Origin: Nonomuraea dietziae
GTDB lineage: Bacteria; Actinomycetota; Actinomycetes; Streptosporangiales; Streptosporangiaceae
NCBI RefSeq assembly: GCF_014195505.1
Contig: NZ_JACIBV010000001.1
Location: 1,116,001 to 1,180,000, forward strand
Direction of reading: 5' to 3'
Length of the DNA: 64,000 bases
This document shows, piece after piece, positions 15,976 through 23,440 of this stretch. The notes below the pieces were generated by a model. That model had not been told where the DNA came from and did not search any database. It was given only the letters and a program-made list of their open reading frames with translations. Position 1 is the stretch's first letter. The number at the start of each line of letters is the position of its first letter. A program made the position numbers and the translations under genes.

Positions 15976-16887
15976 TCAGATCCAGGACAAAAACGCGGTC
16001 AGATGAAGCGCATGTTGCGTCCCCATGAACGCCCCATACGGGCGGCGGGTGCGGCGGCGGTCCTCGCCCCCGGGTCGCGGGGCCGCCAGCAGGCCCGCGA
16101 CCGCCACCGCGACGACCCCCGCCGCCAGGACCAGCACGACGCCACCCAGCCGCACCCGCAGGAGCGAGACAGCCACGCCGAACCCCGCCAGGAGCACGAC
16201 CGCCGCGCCCACCATGACCTGCCTCGACATCCGCTCCCCGAGCAGCACGCCGAGGGTGCGCCGGCCCGCCGCCGCGTCCCCCGCGATGTCGGACAGATCC
16301 TTGGCGGGCACGCCGACGAACACCATCCAGCAGATGGCGACGCCCGCGAACAGCACGAGCGCGGTCGGCGCGGCCACGCCCCCGCCCGCCGTCGCGACGG
16401 TGAAGCCCGCCAGATAGGACAGCAGGCCCGACAGGCACAGCACCGCCACCGTGCCGCCCGAACTGGACTTCAGCGGCAATGGCGGGCCTGAGTACAGGTA
16501 GCCCAGCACCAGGTTGGCCGCGACGATCCAGAACATCGGCGCCGGCAGGCCCGACGTCGCGACGAGCGCCAGGCAGCCCGCGCCCGCGGCCACGGCGGCG
16601 GCCACCCGCGCGTCCAGGTCGCCCCTCGCGATGGGCCGGCCGGAACCGTTGATCCGGTCCTCCATGACGTCGGTGACACCGTTGTAGAGGTAGACCGCGA
16701 AGATGGACAGCACCCAGGCGACCGCCCCCTGGGAGATCTGCGGGAGGGAGGCGGCGGCTGTGGCGGCGGGCAGTGCGAGCGCGACGCCGGTCAGGTAGCG
16801 CATGGCCGAGATGGCCAGCACCATGGGACGAGCCTCGGCGACGCAGAAGGCGAGGGCGCGCGGGTGGAAGGCTGCCATGACTCGCAT
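15976..16887 (-). CDS. UbiA-family prenyltransferase
   Basis: An integral membrane protein of about 303 residues with 7-9 hydrophobic segments. The two Asp-rich UbiA motifs are present: NGVTDVMEDRINGSGRPI (first, N..xD...D type) and VPAKDLSDIAGDAAAGRRT (second). UbiA enzymes transfer a polyprenyl group onto aromatic acceptors at the membrane; they also include geranylgeranyl/phytyl and sugar-phosphate transferases. Start uncertain: ATG 16887 or 16878, neither with a clear ribosome binding site. In this context prenylation of the polyketide or of a quinone is possible. A long upstream in-frame extension to 17046 has no coding character and was not used. Confidence 0.85.
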   Translation of the reverse strand: MRVMAAFHPRALAFCVAEARPMVLAISAMRYLTGVALALPAATAAASLPQISQGAVAWVLSIFAVYLYNGVTDVMEDRINGSGRPIARGDLDARVAAAVAAGAGCLALVATSGLPAPMFWIVAANLVLGYLYSGPPLPLKSSSGGTVAVLCLSGLLSYLAGFTVATAGGGVAAPTALVLFAGVAICWMVFVGVPAKDLSDIAGDAAAGRRTLGVLLGERMSRQVMVGAAVVLLAGFGVAVSLLRVRLGGVVLVLAAGVVAVAVAGLLAAPRPGGEDRRRTRRPYGAFMGTQHALHLTAFLSWI

Positions 16888-17020
16888 TGTGATCGGGGGC
16901 GGCGCCACTGATAAGGAGCGATCCGAAGGTTGTAGCGGGCCCTGCTCCTTTCGATACGCGGCAGGCTTCCACGGGTTATTCCCACCGAACTCCTGATGCC
17001 CGTATTGCTCGGCCGCCGGA

Positions 17021-17114
17021 GCCCCTATAACGTCCGGCCATAACACCGGTACATGAACGCGGGGTGGGGATCCTCCACCTTAGAAACGTCGCTGCGGATT
17101 TCCAACCCCTGTTC
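17021..17114. promoter_or_regulatory. cluster motif copies between UbiA and 2-isopropylmalate synthase
   Basis: GCCCCTATAA (17021-17030) and CCAACCCCTGTTC (17102-17114) lie in the divergent intergenic region. The second 13-mer is repeated exactly at 23327-23339. Two ATAAC words follow the first copy 13 bp apart. Confidence 0.4.
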
Positions 17115-17161
17115 CGAGCACTTCAGGAAAACGAGGGTCACCCACGAAAGGAAAATCCACC

Positions 17162-18910
17162 ATGCAGGGTGCCGGACGTTACACCGCATTCACGCCCCTC
17201 GATCTGACCGATCGCACCTGGCCGGGCAGGCGCATCCGTTCGGCTCCCCGGTGGCTCTCCACCGACCTGCGGGACGGCAACCAGTCGCTGCCCCGCCCGA
17301 TGTCCCCCGAACGCAAGCTCATGATGTTCGACCTGCTGGTGAACACGGGCTTCAAGGAGATCGAGGTCGGTTTCCCCGTCGCCAGCCAGGACGACCACGA
17401 CTTCGTCCGGCTGCTCATCGAACGGGACCTCATCCCCGACGACGTGCGCATCACCGTGCTCACCCAGGCCCGCGACGAACTCGTCAGGGCCACCGTGGAC
17501 TGCCTCAGGGGCGCGCCCCGCGCGATGATCCACATCTACAACGCCACGTCGCCGCTCTTCAGGGAGTTGGTGTTCGGCCTCGACCGCGCCGGCTGCCGCG
17601 ACATGGCGGTGCGGGCCACACAGGTGATGATGGACCGTGCCGAGCGCGTGCTCGGCGGCTGCGACCTGAGCTACCAGTACTCCCCTGAGCTGTTCAACGA
17701 GACCGAGCCGGACTTCGCCCTGGAGGTGTGCGAGGCCGTCATGGACGTCTGGCAGCCGGAGGCGGGCCGGGGGATCATCCTCAACTTCCCGACCACCGTC
17801 GAGCGGTCGCTGCCCAACGTCTTCGCCGACCAGATCGAGTGGCTCGACCGCCATCTGTCCCGCCGCGAGCACGTGTGCCTGTCCGTCCACCCGCACAACG
17901 ACCGCGGAACCGGAGTCGCCGCGGCCGAGCTGGCCCTCCTGGCCGGGGCCGAGCGGATCGAGGGCTGCCTGTTCGGCAACGGCGAGCGGGCCGGCAACGT
18001 CTGCCTGGTGACGCTCTGCATGAACCTGTTCGTCCACGGCATCGACCCTGGCGTCGACCTGTCCGACATCAACGCCGTCCGGCGCACCGTGGAGGAGTGC
18101 AACCAGATGCCCGTCCACCCGCGGCACCCGTACGCGGGCGACCTGGTGTACACCGCCTTCTCGGGATCGCACCAGGACGCGATCAAGAAGGGGTTCGACG
18201 AGCGCGAACGGCTCGCGGCCCTTGCCGGGGTGCCTGCAGGGGAGCTCCCGTGGCGGACGCCGTACCTGCCGGTGGACCCCAAGGACGTGGGGCGGACCTA
18301 CGAGGCGGTCGTGCGGGTCAACAGTCAGTCAGGCAAGGGCGGGGTCGCGTACGTGATGAGCGCCTGGCACGGGCTCGACCTGCCCCGCGGTCTCCAGGCC
18401 GACCTGGCGGCCCGGGTGCAGGCGCAGGCCGACGCGGAAGGCGGCGAGCTGTCCCCGAGCCGGATCGGCGAGCTGTTCCGCAAGGAGTACGTGTATAACG
18501 GCGCGCCGGGCGAGCACGGGGTCGAGCCGGTCACCGTCACGCTCTGGGTCGACGGCGCCTGCGCCCTCGAAGGGCCGCGCGACCTTCGCGCGGCGCTCGG
18601 CCCGTGGGGGATCGACGTGCGCGCCGTGCACAGGACCGCTCCCTCGCTGGACGAGCCGGCGATGACGCCGGAACGCGCCGCCCTCCCCCAGCGCTCCCCG
18701 CGCGACGTCGTGGTCTATGCCGAATGCGCCACAGGCGGACCCGGCGGAACCGGCATGGAGGGAGTCGCGTGGGGCGTGGGCATCGGCGCCGACGCGGTCG
18801 CGGCCGCGTTCTCCGCCGTGCGCGCGGGAGGCGCCCGGCTCGCGGGCCACCCGCGGCTGCGCCCGTCCCGCCCCCTGCCCGAGCCGCGCCGTCTGGCGGC
18901 GGCGGGCTGA
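17162..18910 (+). CDS. leuA: 2-isopropylmalate synthase (LeuA, actinobacterial long form)
   Basis: A 582-residue class II HMGL-like synthase. STDLRDGNQSLPRPMS contains the metal-binding Asp, KEIEVGFPVASQDDHDFVR follows, and the HxH metal ligands are in LSVHPHNDRGTG, with LFGNGERAGNVCLVTL downstream. It condenses 2-oxoisovalerate with acetyl-CoA, the first leucine-specific step; C-terminal residues 430-560 form the regulatory region. As the only leucine gene here it may be a cluster copy making a branched alpha-keto acid or acyl-CoA precursor, which is inference. AAAGGA precedes ATG 17162. Confidence 0.92.
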   Translation: MQGAGRYTAFTPLDLTDRTWPGRRIRSAPRWLSTDLRDGNQSLPRPMSPERKLMMFDLLVNTGFKEIEVGFPVASQDDHDFVRLLIERDLIPDDVRITVLTQARDELVRATVDCLRGAPRAMIHIYNATSPLFRELVFGLDRAGCRDMAVRATQVMMDRAERVLGGCDLSYQYSPELFNETEPDFALEVCEAVMDVWQPEAGRGIILNFPTTVERSLPNVFADQIEWLDRHLSRREHVCLSVHPHNDRGTGVAAAELALLAGAERIEGCLFGNGERAGNVCLVTLCMNLFVHGIDPGVDLSDINAVRRTVEECNQMPVHPRHPYAGDLVYTAFSGSHQDAIKKGFDERERLAALAGVPAGELPWRTPYLPVDPKDVGRTYEAVVRVNSQSGKGGVAYVMSAWHGLDLPRGLQADLAARVQAQADAEGGELSPSRIGELFRKEYVYNGAPGEHGVEPVTVTLWVDGACALEGPRDLRAALGPWGIDVRAVHRTAPSLDEPAMTPERAALPQRSPRDVVVYAECATGGPGGTGMEGVAWGVGIGADAVAAAFSAVRAGGARLAGHPRLRPSRPLPEPRRLAAAG

Positions 18911-18929
18911 CCTCCGGGAGGAGACCGAG

Positions 18930-19025
18930 ATGACCCGCGTCACGAGAAGGAGGCCGCGGCCGAACCGCCGCCCCGGCCCTGACCCCGACCTGCGCACTCC
19001 ATCAGGTCGACCGCTCCCCTACTGA
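18930..19025 (+). CDS. 31-residue Arg/Pro-rich small ORF with strong ribosome binding site
   Basis: Between leuA and the LAL regulator a short ORF starts at ATG 18930 with GGGAGGAG (18916-18923) 6 nt upstream and ends TGA 19025, 16 nt before the regulator. The peptide (MTRVTRRRPRPNRRPGPDPD and 11 more) is strongly basic with many prolines. It could be a leader peptide whose translation affects the downstream regulator, or a spurious ORF. No homologue is known to me. Confidence 0.4.
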   Translation: MTRVTRRRPRPNRRPGPDPDLRTPSGRPLPY

Positions 19026-19041
19026 ACGAAGGAGGGCCGTC

Positions 19042-21753
19042 ATGGCCGAGGACGTCCAGCGGCACGAGATGGCCACGCTGCGGGAACTCCTGGACGAGGC
19101 GGTGGCAGGCAGGGGCCGCGTCGCGATGGTGACCGGCACGATCGCCACCGGCAAGAGCGCGCTCCTGTACGGCCTCGCCGAGCACACCTTCGACCATGGC
19201 GCCCTCCCGCTCACCGCCACCGGCTCGCGGGCCGAGAGCGCGCTTCCGCTCGGCGTGCTCTCGCAGCTTGTGCTCGGCGCGCCGATGACCGAGCGGAACC
19301 GCGCCACGGCCGTCGGTCTGCTCCGCGAAGGGGCCCGCGGGCACCTGCCGACAGGCCAGGCGGGCGTGTCCGCCGGCGAGCAGGTGGACGTGCTGATCGT
19401 GGACGCGCTCTGCACCGTGCTGCTGGAGCTGTCGGAGCGGTGCCCGCTGCTCATCGTCGTGGACGACCTGCACCACGCCGACCGCGCCTCGCAGCAGTGC
19501 CTGTCGCACCTGGCGCGGCGGATCGCGTACGCCAAGGTCATGCTGGCCTTCAGCGTGCCGGACCCGCGCGCCCTCGGGAGCCTGCACGCCGAGATGCTGC
19601 GGCAACCGCACTGCCGCTCGGTCCGCCTCGAGCACCTGTCCCCTGGAGAGGTGTCGCGGCTGGCCTCCGGGGACACCGGCGCCGCGCCGGCGCGCTGGCA
19701 TGCGCTGACCGGCGGCAACCGGCTGCTGGTGGACGCGCTGATCGAGGACCACAGGGCGGGGGACGGCCGGGGCGAGCGGTACGCCGAGGCCGTGCTCGCC
19801 TGCCTGCACCGCGCGGGGGACGGCACCTCCCGGGTGGCGCGGGCGCTGGCCGTGCTCGGCGAGGCCGCGCCGGTCTCCCGGCTGCTCGGCCAGAACGACA
19901 CGGCCACCGCCCAGGCGATCCAGGAGCTGACCCGTGCCGGGCTGCTGGAGGGCGGCCGGTTCCGCGACGAGGCCGCCAGGTCCGCCGTGCTGGCCGGGCT
20001 GGAGGAGCATGAGCGCGTCGAGCTGTATCGCCGGGCCGCCGAGCTGACCTACCGCGACGGCGCGCCCGCCCCGCTGGTGGCAGGGCACCTGCTGAGAGCC
20101 GGTCAGGCGAGCGAACCGTGGGCGCTGCCGGTCCTGGAGGAGGCGGCGGCGCGGGCGTTGCGGCACGACGGCGTGGAGTCCGCGATCGAGTACCTCATGC
20201 TGGCCCTGCGATCCTGCCCGGACGAGCGGCGGCGCGCCAGGATCGCCACCACCCTGGTGCGGGCCAAGTGGCGGATCGACCCCGGCACGCCCGCAGGGCA
20301 TCTGGCCGACCTGACCGAGGCGCTGCGCCAGGGCCACCTGACCGGCGGCGACGCCGTGGTGCTGGCCAAGGCGCTGCTGTGGCACGGCCACGCCGAGGAC
20401 GCCAGGGACGTCCTCGGTCACCTGAGGAAGCTGGACGAGCTGGACCGGGACGCGGTGGCGGAGCTGGCCGTGGCGCACGCCTGGTTCCGCAGCAGCTGCC
20501 CCTCGTTCCTGCGGCACCTGCCGGAGCTGACCGACGAGCAGACGGGCGGCGCCGCCCACTCCCTCAGCGCGGACCGCCGGACGGAGTCGGCGGACGCGCT
20601 GGTGCGCGCGCTGACGCAGGGCCCGCTCCCGGAGACGGCGGCGACGGCCGAGCGCATCCTGCGCGGCTCGCGGCTGGACGAGATGTCGATGGACACGGTG
20701 GAGAGCGCGCTGCTGGCCCTGACGTACACCGGCAGGGCCGACCTGGCCGCGCCCTGGTGCGACTCCTTCATCGCCGAGGCGGCCTCGCGCAGGGCCCCGA
20801 GCCGGCAGGCCCGCCTGTCGGCCATCCGCGCCGAGATCGGCCTGCGCCGGGGCGACCCCGCCGCGGCGGCGGCCGACGCCCGGCGCGCTCTGGAGCTCAT
20901 CCCGCCGGACAGCTGGGGGGTGGCCGTCGGCGGGCCGCTGGGCAGCCTGCTGCTGGCCGGCGCGGCGATGGGCCGGCACGAGGAGTTCCTGCCGCCGGCC
21001 ACCCGGCCGGTGCCGGAGGCCATGCTGGAGACCCGGTTCGGGCTGCAGTACCTCTACGGCAAGGGCCGCTTCCATCTGGCGGCCGGTCAGGCCCGGCAGG
21101 CGCTGCGCGATCTGCGGCTGTGCGGCGAGCTCATGGGCGCCTGGGAGCTCGACAGCGCCGAGTTCATCGCCTGGCGGCTGGACGCGGCGCAGGCCCTGAT
21201 CGCCCTCGGCGAGGCGGAGGAGGCCCGCCTGCTCGTGGAGGAGCAGCTGGCGCGCTCCTGCGGGTCCAGGCGGGTGCAGGGCATGGCGCTGCGCGTGCTG
21301 GCCGCCACCGCCGAGAAGCGCCACCGCGTGATGCTGCTGCGCCAGTCGGCCGAGCTGCTGCAGGAGGGCGGCGACAAGTACGAGCTGGCCAGGTCGCTGA
21401 CCGGCCTCACCGAGGCCTACCACGAGGTCGGCGAGTTCCGCAGGGCCGCGGTGCTGAGCCGCAGGGCCCGCGCCCTGGCCCAGGAGTGCCAGGCCGGCGT
21501 GCTGAGCCGGGCGCTGCCTGACGGCGGTGACGGCGCGTGGTCGGGCGAGGAGCCCGGCGCGCGGCCGGTGCTCAGCGACGCCGAGCGGCGGGTGGCGGCG
21601 CTGGCGGCCGACGGCTACTCCAACAGGGAGATCGCCGCCAAGCTGTTCATCACGGTGAGCACGGTGGAGCAGCACCTGACCCGCGTCTACCGCAAGCTCA
21701 GCGTGACACGCCGCGCCGACCTGCCCGAAAGCCTGACCGGAGAGCGGCGCTGA
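19042..21753 (+). CDS. LAL-family (large ATP-binding LuxR) transcriptional regulator
   Basis: A 903-residue regulator. The N-terminal AAA-type ATPase has Walker A TGTIATGKSAL near residue 32 and Walker B CPLLIVVDDLHHAD near 133-146. A long helical TPR-like middle follows. The C-terminal LuxR HTH is LSDAERRVAALAADGYSNREIAAKLFITVSTVEQHLTRVYRKL, about residues 846-888. LAL proteins are usually pathway activators of macrolide and polyene clusters. AAGGAGGG stands before ATG 19042. It is the third regulatory layer in the cluster next to the SARP and the NarL-type pair. Confidence 0.94.
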   Translation: MAEDVQRHEMATLRELLDEAVAGRGRVAMVTGTIATGKSALLYGLAEHTFDHGALPLTATGSRAESALPLGVLSQLVLGAPMTERNRATAVGLLREGARGHLPTGQAGVSAGEQVDVLIVDALCTVLLELSERCPLLIVVDDLHHADRASQQCLSHLARRIAYAKVMLAFSVPDPRALGSLHAEMLRQPHCRSVRLEHLSPGEVSRLASGDTGAAPARWHALTGGNRLLVDALIEDHRAGDGRGERYAEAVLACLHRAGDGTSRVARALAVLGEAAPVSRLLGQNDTATAQAIQELTRAGLLEGGRFRDEAARSAVLAGLEEHERVELYRRAAELTYRDGAPAPLVAGHLLRAGQASEPWALPVLEEAAARALRHDGVESAIEYLMLALRSCPDERRRARIATTLVRAKWRIDPGTPAGHLADLTEALRQGHLTGGDAVVLAKALLWHGHAEDARDVLGHLRKLDELDRDAVAELAVAHAWFRSSCPSFLRHLPELTDEQTGGAAHSLSADRRTESADALVRALTQGPLPETAATAERILRGSRLDEMSMDTVESALLALTYTGRADLAAPWCDSFIAEAASRRAPSRQARLSAIRAEIGLRRGDPAAAAADARRALELIPPDSWGVAVGGPLGSLLLAGAAMGRHEEFLPPATRPVPEAMLETRFGLQYLYGKGRFHLAAGQARQALRDLRLCGELMGAWELDSAEFIAWRLDAAQALIALGEAEEARLLVEEQLARSCGSRRVQGMALRVLAATAEKRHRVMLLRQSAELLQEGGDKYELARSLTGLTEAYHEVGEFRRAAVLSRRARALAQECQAGVLSRALPDGGDGAWSGEEPGARPVLSDAERRVAALAADGYSNREIAAKLFITVSTVEQHLTRVYRKLSVTRRADLPESLTGERR

Positions 21754-21761
21754 CCCCGGGC

Positions 21762-21803
21762 CCTTCGTACCCCCCGGCCGGCCTTCGTACCCGCCCCGGC
21801 CGG
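21762..21803. repeat. tandem repeat of a 20-22 bp unit
   Basis: CCTTCGTAC-CCCCC-GGCCGG (21762-21781) is followed directly by a 22-bp variant with two extra bases (21782-21803). It lies in the 72-nt gap between convergent genes. The GGCCGG and following GC-rich tract could form a terminator hairpin. Confidence 0.6.
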
Positions 21804-21825
21804 GAGGGGGTTCTGACGGAGTCGC

Positions 21826-23256
21826 TCACAGGGGGATGTTCGTGTGACCGCCGCGTGCGCGCGGCGCGCGGGCCAGCGCGTCGGCGAGCCTGAACCGGGT
21901 GGTCTCGGGGGCGATGACCTCGTCCACGACGCCGAGGGCCACGGCCCGCCGCAGGCCCCCGGCCGTGCGCCGGTGCTCCTCGGCGAGGCGGGCGCGCAGT
22001 TCCTGGCGCTCCTCCTCCGGGGCCGCGGCCAGAGCCTTGCGGTGCAGGACGCCGACGGCGGACTCCGCGCCCATGACCGCCACCTCGGCTCCCGGCCAGG
22101 CGAACGTCGTGGTGGCGCCGAGCGAGCGGGAGTTCATCGCGATGTAGGCGCCGCCATAGGCCTTGCGGGTGATCAGCGTGACCCGGGGGACGACCGACTC
22201 GGCGAAGGCGTGCAGCAGCTTGGCGCCGCGCCGCACCACTCCGCCCCACTCCTGGCCGACGCCGGGCAGGTAACCGGGGACGTCCACGAGCACGACGAGC
22301 GGGATGCCCTGCGAGTCGCACATGCGGACGAACCGGGCGGCCTTCTCGGCGGAGAGCGAGTCGAGGCAGCCGCCCTTGTGGATCGGGTTGTTGGCCAGCA
22401 CGCCGACGGTGCCCCCGCCGAGCCGGCCGAGCGCGACGAGCATGTTGGCGGCCCAGCGTGGCTGGAGCTCCTCCATCCGGCCGTCGCCGTCCAGGAGGGC
22501 GCGCACCAGGGGCCGAACGTCGTAGGCGCGCCGGGACGAGGAGGGCAGCAGGGCGCGCGGGTCCCCGGAACCGCGCAGCGCGGCGGGGTCGCAGGCGCCG
22601 TGCCGGGCGAAGAGCCCGGTGAGGCGGCGCGTCCTGGCGAAGGCGTCGGCCTCGTCGGCGGCCAGGACGTGCGCCACCCCCGACTTCCTGCCGTGCGCCT
22701 CGGGCCCGCCCAGCCCCACCATGTCGATCCGCTCGCCGGTGACGCTCCGCACGATCTCAGGGCCGGTCACGAACACGCGACCGGCGTCGGACATGACGAC
22801 CACGTCGGTGAGCGCGGGCCCGTACGCGGCCGCCCCCGCTGCGGGGCCGAGGATGACCGAGATCTGCGGCACGACGCCGGACGCCCTGGTCATGGCCGCG
22901 AACATGCGTCCCACGCCGTCCATGGACTCCACGCCGTCGGCGAGCCTGGCGCCGCCCGAGTGCCACAGGCCGATGACCGGGCAGTCCATGCGCACGGCGG
23001 CCTCGATGGCCTGGACGATCCGGCCCGCGCCCGCCGCGCCCAGCGCGCCGCCCATCAGCCTCGCGTCGGTGCAGAAGGCGACGGCCTGAGCTCCGTCGAC
23101 CAGGCCGCGCACGGCCGACACGCCGCTGTCGTCGTCCTCGTGGAGCGGCACGGCGGAGCCGGGATCGAGCAGGCGCGAGAACCGGACGGCCGGCGCGCGG
23201 GGATCGGCGACGGGGGCCGCGGAGCTTTCGATCGGAACCGTGGACACGACGGTCAT
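21826..23256 (-). CDS. acyl-CoA carboxylase, carboxyltransferase (beta) subunit
   Basis: A 476-residue carboxyltransferase of the PccB/AccD5 type. The N-terminal half has CTDARLMGGALGAAGAGRIVQAIEAAV and LWHSGGARLADGVESMDG; the C-terminal half has VDVPGYLPGVGQEWGGVVRRGAKLLHAF and KAYGGAYIAMNSRSLGATTTFAWPGAEVAVMG. With a biotinylated alpha subunit (not in the window) it makes malonyl- or methylmalonyl-CoA extender units. Somewhat shorter than the usual 520-530 residues, mainly at the N-terminus. Start ATG 23256 or 23265; GAGGG fits the former at 9-nt spacing. This is probably the right border of the cluster. Confidence 0.9.
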   Translation of the reverse strand: MTVVSTVPIESSAAPVADPRAPAVRFSRLLDPGSAVPLHEDDDSGVSAVRGLVDGAQAVAFCTDARLMGGALGAAGAGRIVQAIEAAVRMDCPVIGLWHSGGARLADGVESMDGVGRMFAAMTRASGVVPQISVILGPAAGAAAYGPALTDVVVMSDAGRVFVTGPEIVRSVTGERIDMVGLGGPEAHGRKSGVAHVLAADEADAFARTRRLTGLFARHGACDPAALRGSGDPRALLPSSSRRAYDVRPLVRALLDGDGRMEELQPRWAANMLVALGRLGGGTVGVLANNPIHKGGCLDSLSAEKAARFVRMCDSQGIPLVVLVDVPGYLPGVGQEWGGVVRRGAKLLHAFAESVVPRVTLITRKAYGGAYIAMNSRSLGATTTFAWPGAEVAVMGAESAVGVLHRKALAAAPEEERQELRARLAEEHRRTAGGLRRAVALGVVDEVIAPETTRFRLADALARAPRARGGHTNIPL

Positions 23257-23326
23257 CGCTGGCATCCCTCACATGCTCGTCACGGAGACGGGGTCACGGC
23301 GAATGTGTCAACGCCCCCGCCACCTG

Positions 23327-23339
23327 CCAACCCCTGTTC
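23327..23339. promoter_or_regulatory. copy of the CCAACCCCTGTTC cluster motif
   Basis: Exact match to 17102-17114. It lies upstream of the carboxyltransferase gene (minus) and of the GH92 gene (plus), suggesting that at least the former belongs to the cluster regulon. Inference from sequence identity only. Confidence 0.4.
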
Positions 23340-23440
23340 ACCGGCGGGGCCGGTGGCCGGTTGTGGCCGTGGTTTCCGTCCGTTGACCGGCCGTGCGGGG
23401 CCGGGGTTCGATACGGCGATCCCACCTCTGGAGGACGGTC

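Noticed and set aside
16888..17046. N-terminal extension of the UbiA protein up to 17046
   Set aside because: The extension is hydrophilic, lacks family similarity and covers a divergent promoter with cluster motifs.
18940..21675. A 911-codon minus-strand open frame opposite the LAL regulator
   Set aside because: The plus strand has Walker A/B and LuxR HTH motifs; the antisense frame is low-complexity.
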